64,000 bases of DNA from Neodontobutis hainanensis (lineage: Eukaryota > Chordata > Actinopteri > Gobiiformes > Odontobutidae), in assembly GCA_024349245.1 (NCBI GenBank), contig JALDNG010000001.1:8629001-8693000 (forward strand), in the 5' to 3' direction. Below, one piece after another: positions 23,901-60,447 of this stretch. Position 1 is the first letter of the stretch; each line of letters opens with the position of its first letter. Under the pieces are notes generated by a model. The model did not search any database. It was not told the origin of the DNA and saw nothing but the letters and a program-made list of their open reading frames with translations. The translations under genes and the position numbers were made by a program.

Positions 23901-26327
23901 ATTTAAGGCAGAATAACTAGATAGCTTGGTTTTGTCTTGATTTGGTCTTGGATTCAGTCTTGGTCCTGGAATAATTTTGATACTGACCTGGTTTAGTCTT
24001 GATTTAGTCATGGTTGTGACTTGCTTTGGTCCTGATTTAAATCTTGGTTTGGTCCAAGTCTTGTTTAAGTCCTGTTTTAGTCCTGATTTAGTACTTGGTT
24101 TGGTCTTGGATTCTGTCTTGGTCCTGAATTAATCTTAATTCAGTCTTGGTTTAGTCTTAATTACGGCCAGGTTTATTCTTGATTTAGTCCTGGTTTAAAT
24201 CTTAAAGGTCTTTGTACCTGGACGATGGCTGGGTCCTGGGGCAGGGAACATTGTGATTTGGGCGGCTCACAGACTGTCAGGTCCTTGATGTCACTGCCTC
24301 TGAAGATGATGTACTCGAAGGTGTCGTCTCGGGGAGGAATGGGTCGATCGGTCGGTCGGTCCTCAGTCCCAAAAGAGCGAACTGACGACGAAGAAACAAC
24401 AGATGAATCAGTGTCAGAGGTCAAAAGGAAACCAATACAGTAACAGTACAATATGCAGTGATTAACTTTATATACAGTATTATATGTCAAATAGTGTTAA
24501 CAGAGTAATATTTTAGCTTTTTCAACCAACACCAAACAAAGATAAACTGAAATATGTGAATACACACCCACTTTTATACAACATTGTGCCATTTAACATT
24601 TTATCTCAACATGATACACATGTATTTTGGAAACTATTTTATCTCTTAGTTTGAAGCACTTTATTCTAACATTTAAGCTCTTTTCAATCTTTGAAAACAT
24701 TTATTTAGCCTCAAAACATCTAGGTGGGAAATGCTGAGAGTGCTATTGGTTTTCCCACATTTTTTCCCCAAGCTTGATCATTCACAGCAAAACGTAAATT
24801 ATCAAGTTCTGATGATAGCCCATTGGCATAAAAGTCACATAATAAAAAATAGAGTTTGACAAGTTTTAAAAGCTACTCTTTGCTCTCTTAAATGAATGTT
24901 CAAATGTATTCATAGTTTTGAATCAAGTAGGTCAGGAACATGTTTAGTATAAATTTTGCAGTGTTTCCCAGAGCATTTTTAGACAATAAGCCCTCATCAC
25001 TTTGAATTTTATCTTATAGTGACATAAAACAAATGTTATATCTGTTTATGTAATGAACCTTATCTTATAATGTGGTGCCTTTGTGTGGAAGCCTTGTAGC
25101 AAGGTTTTTAAGGAATTAAATATAATGTATTAAGGATAATTTACGTTTGTGGCGCAACAACCACCGCAAGTGACAATTTTTCTGTGGTAAACAATTCTTC
25201 ATATTTTATTATATTTGGAAGATTGTATACACTTTTGCACTTTGTTCATCCGAGAGCTGCTGTAACAAGTGGATTTCCCCTTTGTTGAATCAATAAAGTC
25301 ATTACACTGCATTGTCTAAACACAACTACAATCCTATTAATCCATACTGGGATTTCCATTTAAAAACACTAGTTTAAAACTGTACACAGTCACATGAAAG
25401 ATTGTTTTTGACCTTTTTTCCCCATAAAATCTAGGTTAGTTTTACTTCTGTAGGAGCTGACCCTGACTGACTGAGTGGTTACATAATGAGAGCTTGATGT
25501 GGATATAATAAGAGGGCATCACTAAAACCCTACACTAAACCCCCGCTCCGTTTTCTAATTGGTTCCTTTTTACTAAAATCAATTTTTAATTAAAAGAGTC
25601 AGAGGCTTTTGTTAGTAAATCTTTTGGCGTGCGCACGTAATGACGTCAGGCGTTAAAGCCGCCAACAACAGCTGAAGACAGTTTAATTACACCACCAGAT
25701 AATTAGAAACTTGAGTCGGGATAAATTACTGCTCATTTAAAATCATTTGTAAATGTATTTTTAATGCACTGCTGGTGTATTGTCCTCTTACAATTTATGA
25801 AAGCCGAATAATAAAGTTAGAAAGCTGACTCACGTTGCATACACATTTAGCTAATCAAACCCATTCCAAAATTTGAATTACAAACAACCCAAACTGTTTA
25901 TTTGGATTGTCTACTCAACATTAATATTTCGATTCTTTTAAGTAGCTTGTATTTGAGTGGCTACTCATCGCTTTTATAAGGATTCTGCGTGTGGCTAAAG
26001 TTAGCGGCTAACTAAGTATATGGATTATAGTTGCTTATGAACATTATGGTACGCATCCAACTTTGTTATCACATATTGTTTAAATATATAAGGACAAATG
26101 CTTTTATATGAATATCAAGAATGTGTATCAAAGACCGAAAACGTGCACAAATATTTAAAACTACCGCTGTTGTCGAAAATTAGCATTAGCAGCTTAGCTC
26201 CGTTACCTTTAGCGAGTGCGACAGTCGAGTTCTCGGTGTCGATCGTGTACAAAATCCCCTCGTAGCGAATCTCGGCCTTCGAAACGAGGCTGATTTTACT
26301 GCCGAGGTAAGGCGTCCCCCCGCTCAT
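14986..26327 (-). CDS. lsm14a: LSM14A (RAP55) mRNP/P-body protein
   Basis: RNA-binding translational repressor of P-bodies that works with DDX6 and 4E-T. Exons, right to left: 26207-26327, 24218-24381, 23545-23701, 22789-22866, 20226-20435, 18594-18674, 17367-17546, 17096-17279, 15621-15860, 14986-15009. Optional exons at 18330-18416 and 16968-17000 keep phase. The LSm domain is exons 1-2 (MSGGTPYLGSKISLVSKAEI; DIKDLTVCEPPKSQCSLPQD). The FDF box is near residue 304 (KFEKDFDFESANAQF), the FFD box near 376 (CYYDKSKSFFDNIS), then a TFG box (TWAEERRMNAET), an RGG-rich tail and the terminal KENKVAA. The constitutive exons sum to 1439 nt, one short of 480 codons: a base is missing in the TFG box near 15812, where the frame jumps from NAET to GLPLRQGRGRGG. 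The RGG-rich tail and KENKVAA end favour LSM14A over LSM14B. Expected length is about 479 residues (human about 463). Confidence 0.93.
16968..17000 (-). other. lsm14a: Candidate 33-nt microexon of lsm14a
   Basis: A 10-base pyrimidine tract ending in TAG precedes it, and GTAAAT follows. It is exactly 33 nt and phase 2 at both ends, and would insert KDKTGASGFGR between the FFD box and the TFG box. The flanking exons join correctly with or without it. Confidence 0.5.
18330..18416 (-). other. lsm14a: Candidate 87-nt cassette exon of lsm14a
   Basis: Good acceptor (a T-rich tract ending TTCACAG) and a GT donor (CAAG, then GTTTAT). It has no stop in the phase set by the flanking exons and a length divisible by three, adding VTITQPVVMPRPLCDMTRPD and about nine more residues before the RGG region. 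The flanking exons also join without it and then align to the LSM14A of other vertebrates, so it is optional at best. Confidence 0.35.
19495..20067. mobile_element. hAT-like (Charlie-type) non-autonomous element
   Basis: Starts CAGTGCTTCTCAAACTGGGG and ends GGTTTGAGATTCACTG, imperfect inverted ends of the type seen in many hAT copies. It lies in an lsm14a intron. I could not match an 8-bp target duplication. The interior has loose repeats of AAACC, AACCAGTT and AACTAAAACC words. Confidence 0.5.
20866..22010 (-). mobile_element. Second degenerate Tc1/mariner copy, in an lsm14a intron
   Basis: Shares long phrases with the copy at 6.7-8.3 kb and the one at 34.8 kb: CTTGGCAGCAATAACCTCAA, CTTCCTGTAGCTGTGGATCA, and TTTCATCAGTCCACAAAACA near the catalytic region. 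The transposase frame is broken many times. Ends are eroded, so the boundaries are approximate. Confidence 0.8.
23930..24195. repeat. Degenerate minisatellite of TTGGTTTAGTCCTGATT-like units
   Basis: About 15-20 loosely repeated 12-24-bp units built from TGGTTTAGTC, TTGATTTAGTC and TTGGTCCTG words. It ends within about 25 bp of the donor of lsm14a exon 2 (24218). Confidence 0.75.
25180..25303 (+). repeat. LINE 3' tail fragment
   Basis: GAGAGCTGCTGTAACAAGTG, then GATTTCCCC and CAATAAAGTCATTAC match the common 3' end of fish non-LTR retrotransposons. 5' truncated, in lsm14a intron 1. Confidence 0.55.
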
Positions 26328-26448
26328 GGTGTCTCCGTAAAGTCAGAAACACCGAACAGGGATTAAACTCCGCGTCTACAAGTGCAAGATATTCAATCCT
26401 TATTTGTGCTTGTTTGTTTGTTTCCAATGAAGTCGCAGTTCTCGCTGC

Positions 26449-26533
26449 TACAACATGGCGGCTACCTCATCCTCCATCGAACGAACGGCCCTGACCGCGA
26501 GGACCGACGGGAAAAATGTGGTATCGCGAGAAT
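26449..26533 (-). promoter_or_regulatory. lsm14a core promoter motifs
   Basis: About 120-200 bp upstream of the lsm14a ATG. CAACATGGCGGCTACC (26451-26466, plus strand) is a YY1-type site, and TATCGCGAGA (26522-26531) is the inverse of the TCTCGCGA element of housekeeping TATA-less promoters. The surroundings are CpG-rich compared with the AT-rich flanks. The transcription start is inferred, not seen. Confidence 0.6.
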
Positions 26534-28710
26534 AGGCTTTGCAGTGAGACGCTAGAGCTGAAAGAGATAGAAGAGGAACAATAAATACTAGGACAGCAGC
26601 CTTTCTACAAAGCTAATAAGTGGTAAATTACTGTAGCTAAAGGGATTATATTGTCTTTATTATATTTTATAATACAATAACTCATGTAAGACAAACATAA
26701 AGAAAGATTTTATGTATCTTTGTAGAGTTAAAGGTTCATCATAGACTATTCTTTCTTTTACTTTCAATATCAACACAGGTTGATCTATTTATTTAACATA
26801 CCTAGTTGTCCTTTTTAAATACACTACATTCATGTCATTCATTGCTGGTATAGATATTATTAGCATATTATGTCCATTATTGATTTTTAATAAGTTAAAA
26901 GGTCATCAAAAGGAGCCAGCTGAGATATTCCTGCTGCCTCCTGGAACCCTTCCTGGGGTTTTCCAGGCATGTCACACCGGAAGGGAGCCTGAGGGAAGAC
27001 CTAGGACACTCTGTAGTTGGTCTAGGTTGGTCTGGGGATGTCTTGGTATTCCCCCAGAAGAGCTCTTTAAGCCTGCTGAAGAAAATGGATGGCTGGAAGT
27101 TTGTTATTCATAACAGCTCTAATTTAGGGTCAGAATATTGATTTAATAACTGTGTAATTAAAGCTAAATGAAGTCTGTCCATTTGATAGCTACACTGGCG
27201 CTGGTCATATATTACTCACTTTTACCTGATAGAATGTATTTACTCATGTGAAGTCCAGAGCTCTATAAACTTCTGTAATGTAATATAACATAATATTTAA
27301 TATTTTGTTAACACAAACATGTTATAGTGTCATAACCAACAGTAGTATTAGAATATTTTAGTCTCTTGTTTATCTAAAAGTCAGCCATTATATACTGTTG
27401 AAAAACACCAGGACAATTTTTGCACAGACATTTGGGCAAAGTAATTAATATATAATAACAATTCTGACTTTTGTATATCCTATTAGAGAGACTTCTTAAT
27501 TAACTGGACATGAACTAAGTTTATATCCACATTTCAATCCAGCCACATTTCAATCAAAAATTAACTATCTTTTATGACATAATATCACTGTTTTTAGTGC
27601 CATTGTGGTGTTAATTATAGCAATGGTAGCAGACATTATTCTTTTAGAGGCTCGCATTTTGCAACTTATTATAGAATATAAGTTCTTTTATTTTGTCACA
27701 GTTAATGCAGAAAGAAACACATATATCTAGTTGTAACACTAATGCCTTAGCTATAACTCCACAAACTATCACTCTTTACTATAACTTGATATATTTTCAA
27801 ATTTTTTATTTGTTATAATATTGTTCATGTTTTAAAAGTGAAGAAAAAAGTTAGAGCCCTGTTTCTTTAGGGCCCTTTATGCACCTGCACTGAGGCTCCT
27901 CATCACTGCCTTATACCACTGCTTTATCCAGATGCCCAAACTCATGTACTATACCATGATGGATGAACAACAATAGCAGCCAAAAATGCATTTATACATT
28001 ACAGCATTAAAGGAAATTAGTTAAAATATTCACATTAATATTTTTCTTGCCTTTTTACTTTCTTAATTTCATCATAATGTTTATTTTAACCTTTGTAGAG
28101 CCACTAAAAACTACTTACAGTTCAAGTTTATAAAAATGTCTCCTAGGCCAGCTTGCAGTCTGCCATGCCAGGTCTATCTTTACAAGGGAGAGTGCTACCA
28201 TCAAAGTCTTAAAAGATATTTAGATTTGTGATTGCCTCATTCTCATTGAAGCTGCCTGATGAAGTACCAGCTGTCAACTTGATTTTTAATCTATAAATGT
28301 CATTTTTTCCTCTGTAAACGTAATTAATGTAGTCCCTCTGTTAATAAACTACTTGTTAAACTTTTATAAAACATGCATTATTGGTATGATTATTATAATA
28401 TATATCCAGAATACCAAGGTTATTTACAGTTAATCACCATTAATTGCACTTTGAGTTACTTTGAATTGTGCTATATTAATAACATTGCCTTGTCTAATTA
28501 AAAAGTGTTTTGTTGGTAAAATGATTCTTATAAAACAACTGATATATGTAAATGCTTTGTTGTTATCTGATGATTAATTTAATAATAAAACAAGATGACA
28601 GTATCATTGATCGTTGTTAACGTGTATCTTCATTTTCTATTAAATTAAATTATATGTATTTTATGATCTCTCTGTTTGTCTATGCTCTACAATAAAATCA
28701 AATTCTGCAC
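26532..28710. other. Intergenic region between lsm14a and taf4
   Basis: Head-to-head spacer. AT-rich, with the LINE tail at 26895-27105 as the only recognised feature. No open frame resembles a protein. Confidence 0.5.
26895..27105 (+). mobile_element. Rex3/RTE-type LINE 3' end
   Basis: CTGCTGCCTCCTGGAACCCT, then GAAGGGAGCCTGAGGGAAGA, TTGGTATTCCCCCAGAAGAG and GAAGAAAATGGATGGCTGG follow the layout of the Rex3 3' region, which ends in GATGGATGG-type words. Diverged and 5' truncated. Confidence 0.65.
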
Positions 28711-28713
28711 GCT

Positions 28714-28807
28714 CCACTTCCGGTAAGTCTACTCTTGAAAACAACACGGCTCCTCAGCGCATGCGTACATTCTAAAATACGATTTGCACAACGGTCCAAC
28801 ATCAAAG

Positions 28808-28814
<7 letters not shown>
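28714..28814 (+). promoter_or_regulatory. taf4 TATA-less promoter: ETS, NRF1 and YY1 sites
   Basis: CCACTTCCGG (28714-28723) is an ETS/GABP site. GCGCATGCGT (28757-28766) is a perfect NRF1 palindrome. AAGATGGCGG (28805-28814) is a YY1 site that includes the start codon. This trio within 100 bp is typical of broadly expressed housekeeping promoters. Motif functions are from general knowledge. Confidence 0.7.
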
Positions 28815-55074
<26,260 letters not shown>

Positions 55075-56140
55075 TGAGGCGTCCCACAAGGAGGCGTACC
55101 CTGCCCACTGCAGATTTCACAAACTCACAACAGGCCCCTTGTTTTTTTGGTTATTTTTATCTCACTTATATCTTTTATCTCAAGCTTTGGAAAGAAAACT
55201 TGACCTGATCCATAACTTCAACCATTAATCACTTTTCTTTTTTTTTTTTTTTTTTTTTTGTATCTATATTGCATATTTAAAATGGGCGAAATGTTACGAT
55301 CAAGGCATTAATTCAACTCTTTTTACAGCTTTTAACTGTGTTGTTTTTAAGTCGAGGCTTATACAAACGTTTTCCACTTTTAGTAAAATAAGACCGGACC
55401 ATGGAATTATTATTCAGAGATATGTCATTAAATTAAGTTTGTCAAACCATCAACTTAAAAATATATATCAAAATCAATGTTGAAAGTGTTAGTTTGGGTT
55501 TTTGGGCTGAATATTGCAGTTAGATTATGTATTACCGCCCAATAATGGACTGTCTGTGAGTGTTAGCGCCTACAAAGCCATATAATGTTTACTATATATG
55601 GCTTAGTAGGAATGGAGCTGGACTTGACCTCTCTCCAGTTATAAAGTATAAATTAATTGCTTTTTCTTTCTGATGAAGGATCAAAACTAAAACGAATTAA
55701 TCAGCGCCACAATTGCAAGCAGCCACTGGACTAAACTAATGCCCTTTCTCTCGAATCTCGCCTTATTCACATTTATTTAATTCTAGTGTATGCATTTATG
55801 ACTGTTGTTACTGTGCCCTCAATAGTAAAAGCTTTAATAGTAGTATTATGATTCACAGGCCCACATATTTATATATATACCCACATAAGATTACTTATCA
55901 GCCGTTACTATTCTATTTAATAAAACAGAGCTGACTGTTAATGCTACCAATTAAGAGGACCGTGACAATCTTTTAAACGCAACAACCCATCGTCATCTTG
56001 GGCAATGTTTTGTGTGTAAATTTTAAACTACTTTGCTTCACTTTCTCGACACATTTGAGGTTTGTTGTTATTGCACAAAAAGATCCAAAAACGTTTGCTG
56101 TCCAGTATCTGATTGATAAGTATAAAAAAGACTAGTGTGT

Positions 56141-56167
56141 ACACACACACACACACACACACACACA
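56141..56167. repeat. (CA)n microsatellite
   Basis: About 13 AC units in the inferred taf4 3' UTR. Confidence 0.95.
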
Positions 56168-57813
56168 AATGACTGTGAATTCCTAAACTAACACTTAAAT
56201 ACATCTATTACAGGACATTGCCTTGATCTTAGCATTTACTGAACCATTTTTAATTGATCAAATATTAAGTTAAGTTCTGATTCTGAAATCTTCTGAAATT
56301 GTTTCTCACATTTTCAACTTGGCGCTCTACCTACTCAAATGCTCCAGGAGGAAAAGGATGTTTTTCAATCATGATCGTATCAGAAGAATGTGGAAAAATA
56401 AGACGTGAGAAAGTTTGAATGGGTTGTGAAAAAGACAAATGTGGTTTTATGGGATAAATCCTCCAGAGACACTTACAGACTTTTAAAGCGTTGGAAGGAA
56501 GAGTTTGATGTTGGAAAATTTACATGTTTTGTTTTTGTTTGTTTTTTTATTTTATTTTATAGTTAGCAATTTCACAAATCCCGGTAAATGAAAACTAAAT
56601 CCAATAAAAACGGGAATACTGGAATGCAGGTTGACGCCCTTGTATAGATTATTAATACATCAGATAAACAATAAACCAAACAGTATTCTAACAACTACTT
56701 TTAAATATTTTAAATGAGGTAACTAAAAAGTGAAATCAATTTAAGTGGTGGCTTTCTTGGCATTTTAAGGCACCCTGAAAATATTATATGTAGTACAGGA
56801 ATAAAGTAAAAGCAACCATAAAATAAAAACCGAATATGGGTTAAAATTAAGTAAAAACCTGAACAAAGCACTAAAAACAAATAAAACCATAAGATCATGA
56901 AATCAAATTAAAAGTAATATTTAAATCAATCAAATGCCTGAGAATGTTTTAAAAGAAGAGTCGCATGTTACTGTTATGTCTCAATACACATATATACAGT
57001 ATTTTGTGCTGAAAGTCATGATGAAATTTGAGATGGACACTATCAAAGAGAGAATAACTTTCATTGTACATGATTTTGAGGCTATGTATTTTATTGTTAA
57101 ATGTTACATATTGTTTAAGTATGACTCAAAAAAATATATATTTTAGACAAGACTCATTGTCCAACTTCATATACTGTCCAAGAATTCCATTAGTATTATT
57201 GATTCCAACAATATCCGTTTAGTTTTTCTGCCACAATAAACTCTTCCTCCAACTCGGACCAGTCACTCTTTCAATGCTTCTCTCTTCGCAGTCAAACGGA
57301 GCTGGCTCTCCTTCGGACGTTAGCGCTCTCAGGCCTCACTCATTCCTGCAGTTTCCCCCAAAACCCCTCGCTCCTCTATATCTCTAGACTTTTAGCTCAA
57401 ACAAATTTAAACCTTTGTAAGATTTAACTTGACCTCGTACTGTTGGGCACTCGTCAAAGTAGATATAAATATACAGTTTTGCTTCACGGTTTGCTGTTGA
57501 AAGGCTGTTTTCTTTTTTAGAAATTTTTTTGTTTTTGTTTTTTGAAAAGGGTGTGTACATTGAAGGTTTTTAACGCTTTAATTGTCTTTCCCTGTAACGG
57601 GCATTGGGTTGTTTAGTATATAGCTCTAAAAGGACGACAAAGGTGTAGTGTAATAATGTACTATGTACGACGTTCAAAAACCCGGACGAAGAAAAACTAT
57701 CATCTGTCGGAAAAGGACATGAACGATTTTTGCGACTATTTATATTTCCTACATTCTGTATTCAAACCATTTCAGGCAATGCAATTTTACAGTTGTTTGT
57801 ACCTTTGCAAAAA

Positions 57814-57819
57814 AATAAA
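57814..57819 (+). terminator. Polyadenylation signal AATAAA for taf4
   Basis: Canonical AATAAA in GCAAAAAAATAAAGTAAATG. It is followed within 40 bases by a GT/T-rich stretch (GTCTGGTTTGTTGTTG), which fits the downstream element of a cleavage site. Confidence 0.65.
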
Positions 57820-58439
57820 GTAAATGATAAAGACGTTTGTCTGGTTTGTTGTTGCTCAATAGTTGGGTTTCAAACTTAACAATATTGAGAACAGATGTTT
57901 TTTTTTTTGTTGTTTTTATGAATCATACTTGTATTTCAAAGCCATGTAAATTTCTTGAGATGAAAATCAGCTCCAAGTCTGAGGTTGATGGAGAGAGATT
58001 AAGTCGATGTGTATTTTATATCATAAGGTTCTCAAACTGCTCTGTCCTGCCCTAAAGCCTATTGGTCAGAGCTGAACATGAGAGAGTTAAAACACAAGAG
58101 CACATCAGGGCAGGAGTAGTGTCAAAGGAAAAGGGCTCTGATACAAGTGGCTGAAATGTTTTTCGGATGCCTCGCATGACGTTAACAGAGCATCATTACA
58201 TTACATTTATCGTCTTCATTTACAGTAAAATATTTTTAGACTGCTGTGAAGATAAAAGAGGAACTGAAACCTATAAAAAACAAACATAACATTAACTTTT
58301 TGATATATCGGTGATAAAATAAATCTGTTTAATTTGTGTTGGACAAAAAAAAATACATGACAAGCTTTGGATTTTTTTATTTTTAAATGAATCCATCTGT
58401 AGAAATAAAAAACTTAGACATTATTACATTAAATATACA

Positions 58440-60447
58440 ATTTCAAAATGGCAGTTTATTAAAAAAAATTACTCAGTTTATAAAAAGCTTTGTTCACACA
58501 GAGGACAATATTCACCAGAAAGAGACGTTCATCTTTTTTCTTTTACTTTGATCAGCCAAAACATTTATTCACAACAGACTCTTTTTGTTGTTTGTACAGA
58601 TCATTTATCATTTCTGTCTCCTTTGCGTCTGTAAAAATCACTTAAATCTTCTTTTGAACCAGGCTACAAAGATCAAAGATGGCAGCTCGTTCATTTCTTT
58701 AATCAATTGAAAGTTAATCACTAGCTCTCTCTGGTTTGAAGATTTATGTATGTGCTCTGTGGATCTTTAAAGGTGTTTTTTTAAAAATATACCTGCAGTC
58801 TCTGTTTTTTAGAAGCTGGCTTTTCATTTGTTTACAAACAATGACTTCCATCAGCAGCCCTCTGATTGGTTAGATCATCAGAACTGGATCCTTAATGAGT
58901 AATTGTTTCTGGATTTGCAAAAATAGCTGCTAATTAGGACACTTATAAATTTCGAGTTTCTCCTTTTATTTCTGTTTGATGTGGTCCATAGAGCAGGGAG
59001 GGGTTTTATAAATGGAGAAGTACAACTCAGTTTTTCCTGAAGAGGCTTGTGTTTCCTCTCTGAAGAGATGTAACAAGAGACAAGTCGATTTCCATACAGA
59101 CATAAATCAGATTCATCAGTAGTGTTGTCGGTAAATAATATAAAGAGTACAGTAAATCCTGTGTGGTGATGATGGAGACTGGACCTACAGCTTTAAGCAA
59201 TAAACAGACTGTTTCTGCTTTATTCACAGCCGTATGAACATTAAATTTAGAGCTGCACCAATTGTCCTACGTTTCATGGACTCACTATTTAGATTGAGGA
59301 TGAGGACTATCTATCGTCCAATCAGCAGACTGCAGTGTTTAGCTCCAACTTCTGGAAAATTACCAAAGTGTTAGAGTCACCTTTTTTGGGGGATGCTTTA
59401 TTCTCCTTTTGGTGATAGACACTGATCTGTGGTGCTCCAGAGGAACTGTGTAACGTCATAAAATATAAATGGTTTTACAGGATTTGTAACAGACAACCCC
59501 CACTGCACACTTCTGCAGAGCACCAGAGATACGCAGCAAATACACCTCCATTCTAGTCAATGAGTGTTGTTGCACTCACCAGAGATACGCAGCAGTTCTT
59601 TTTCTCTGCAACAACGGAGCCAGTTTGGGTCATTCTGCACAAATCAGATTGTTTGTAGCATAAAATACAATTAGACCTGCAAAAACAACACTTTTTGTTG
59701 CCATTGTAACAAAGAAAAACCTGTGAAGTGATGTTTATTTGAACAACAAAGCAATCTCAAACTAAACTTGTTTTCTCTTCCTTTTTCTGAATAAACACTT
59801 GTTTTGGTCCTGCACACGTCTTTATCAATGGCTTTTATGAAACCATCTTGTACTCCGTTCTTCTGAGCTGCTCGGAGCTGCGCTGTGCCGTGGATCTAAA
59901 ACACATCCAGTGGACCAGGGTCTGCCACGTTGATTGCTGGCGCTGCACAGACGCGTGCAGTGGAAGCTGGGGGTAACCGGAAAATACATATGTGCTTGGC
60001 TGCGTGGAATTTTTTCACTGCAGTACCACAAGGGTCCACTAATACTAGGTCTCCATGGATAAGCAACACCCCATTGATCAGAAATCGCCACTTTTGAAGA
60101 GGGTGCTATTGAATTTTGAAAAAGGGTCGACTGTCTTTATTTGGATTATTTTAAAAAGAGCATTTTATTTCTGAAGCTAAAGGCCGCACAAAATGTCACT
60201 GTGGGCCTTAATTGGCCCCTGGGACAGACTTTGGACAAGTCTAACTTAAAGGATAAAATGTTAACTTTCTAAAACCAGATTATCATTCACTTTTATGTGT
60301 CGTAATGTTATGGCTGATCACTGAGTATCCAATTATTTAAGCTATTTTTAGTCCGTGTCTTTCCGAAGGCTTATAAAAGTCTTCTTTCCTGTTGAGTTGT
60401 GAGTCCCGCGATCGGCTCAGTCCTGTCCCCATGTGAAAACAAAAGCG
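58440..60447 (-). other. kctd15: kctd15 3' untranslated region (inferred)
   Basis: Lies directly after the kctd15 stop. Minus-strand AATAAA signals occur at 58455-58460 and 58564-58569, so the 3' UTR is probably about 2 kb and ends a few hundred bases from the taf4 3' end. A hAT-like fragment at 60165-60248 (GGCCGCACAAAATGTCACTG; GGGACAGACTTTGGACA) lies inside it. Confidence 0.45.

Larger units (their letters stand above)
55075..57840 (+). other. taf4: taf4 3' untranslated region (inferred)
   Basis: Runs from the TAA stop to about 20 bases after the polyadenylation signal AATAAA at 57814-57819. It includes a T-rich run at 55238-55259 and a (CA)n repeat at 56141-56167. No other gene is seen here. 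An earlier signal could also be used. Confidence 0.6.

Noticed and set aside
28784..28807. Upstream in-frame ATG of taf4
   Set aside because: It would add MHNGPTSK. The ATG at 28808 has a better context and matches the usual MA-start of TAF4, and the upstream one falls close to the core promoter motifs.
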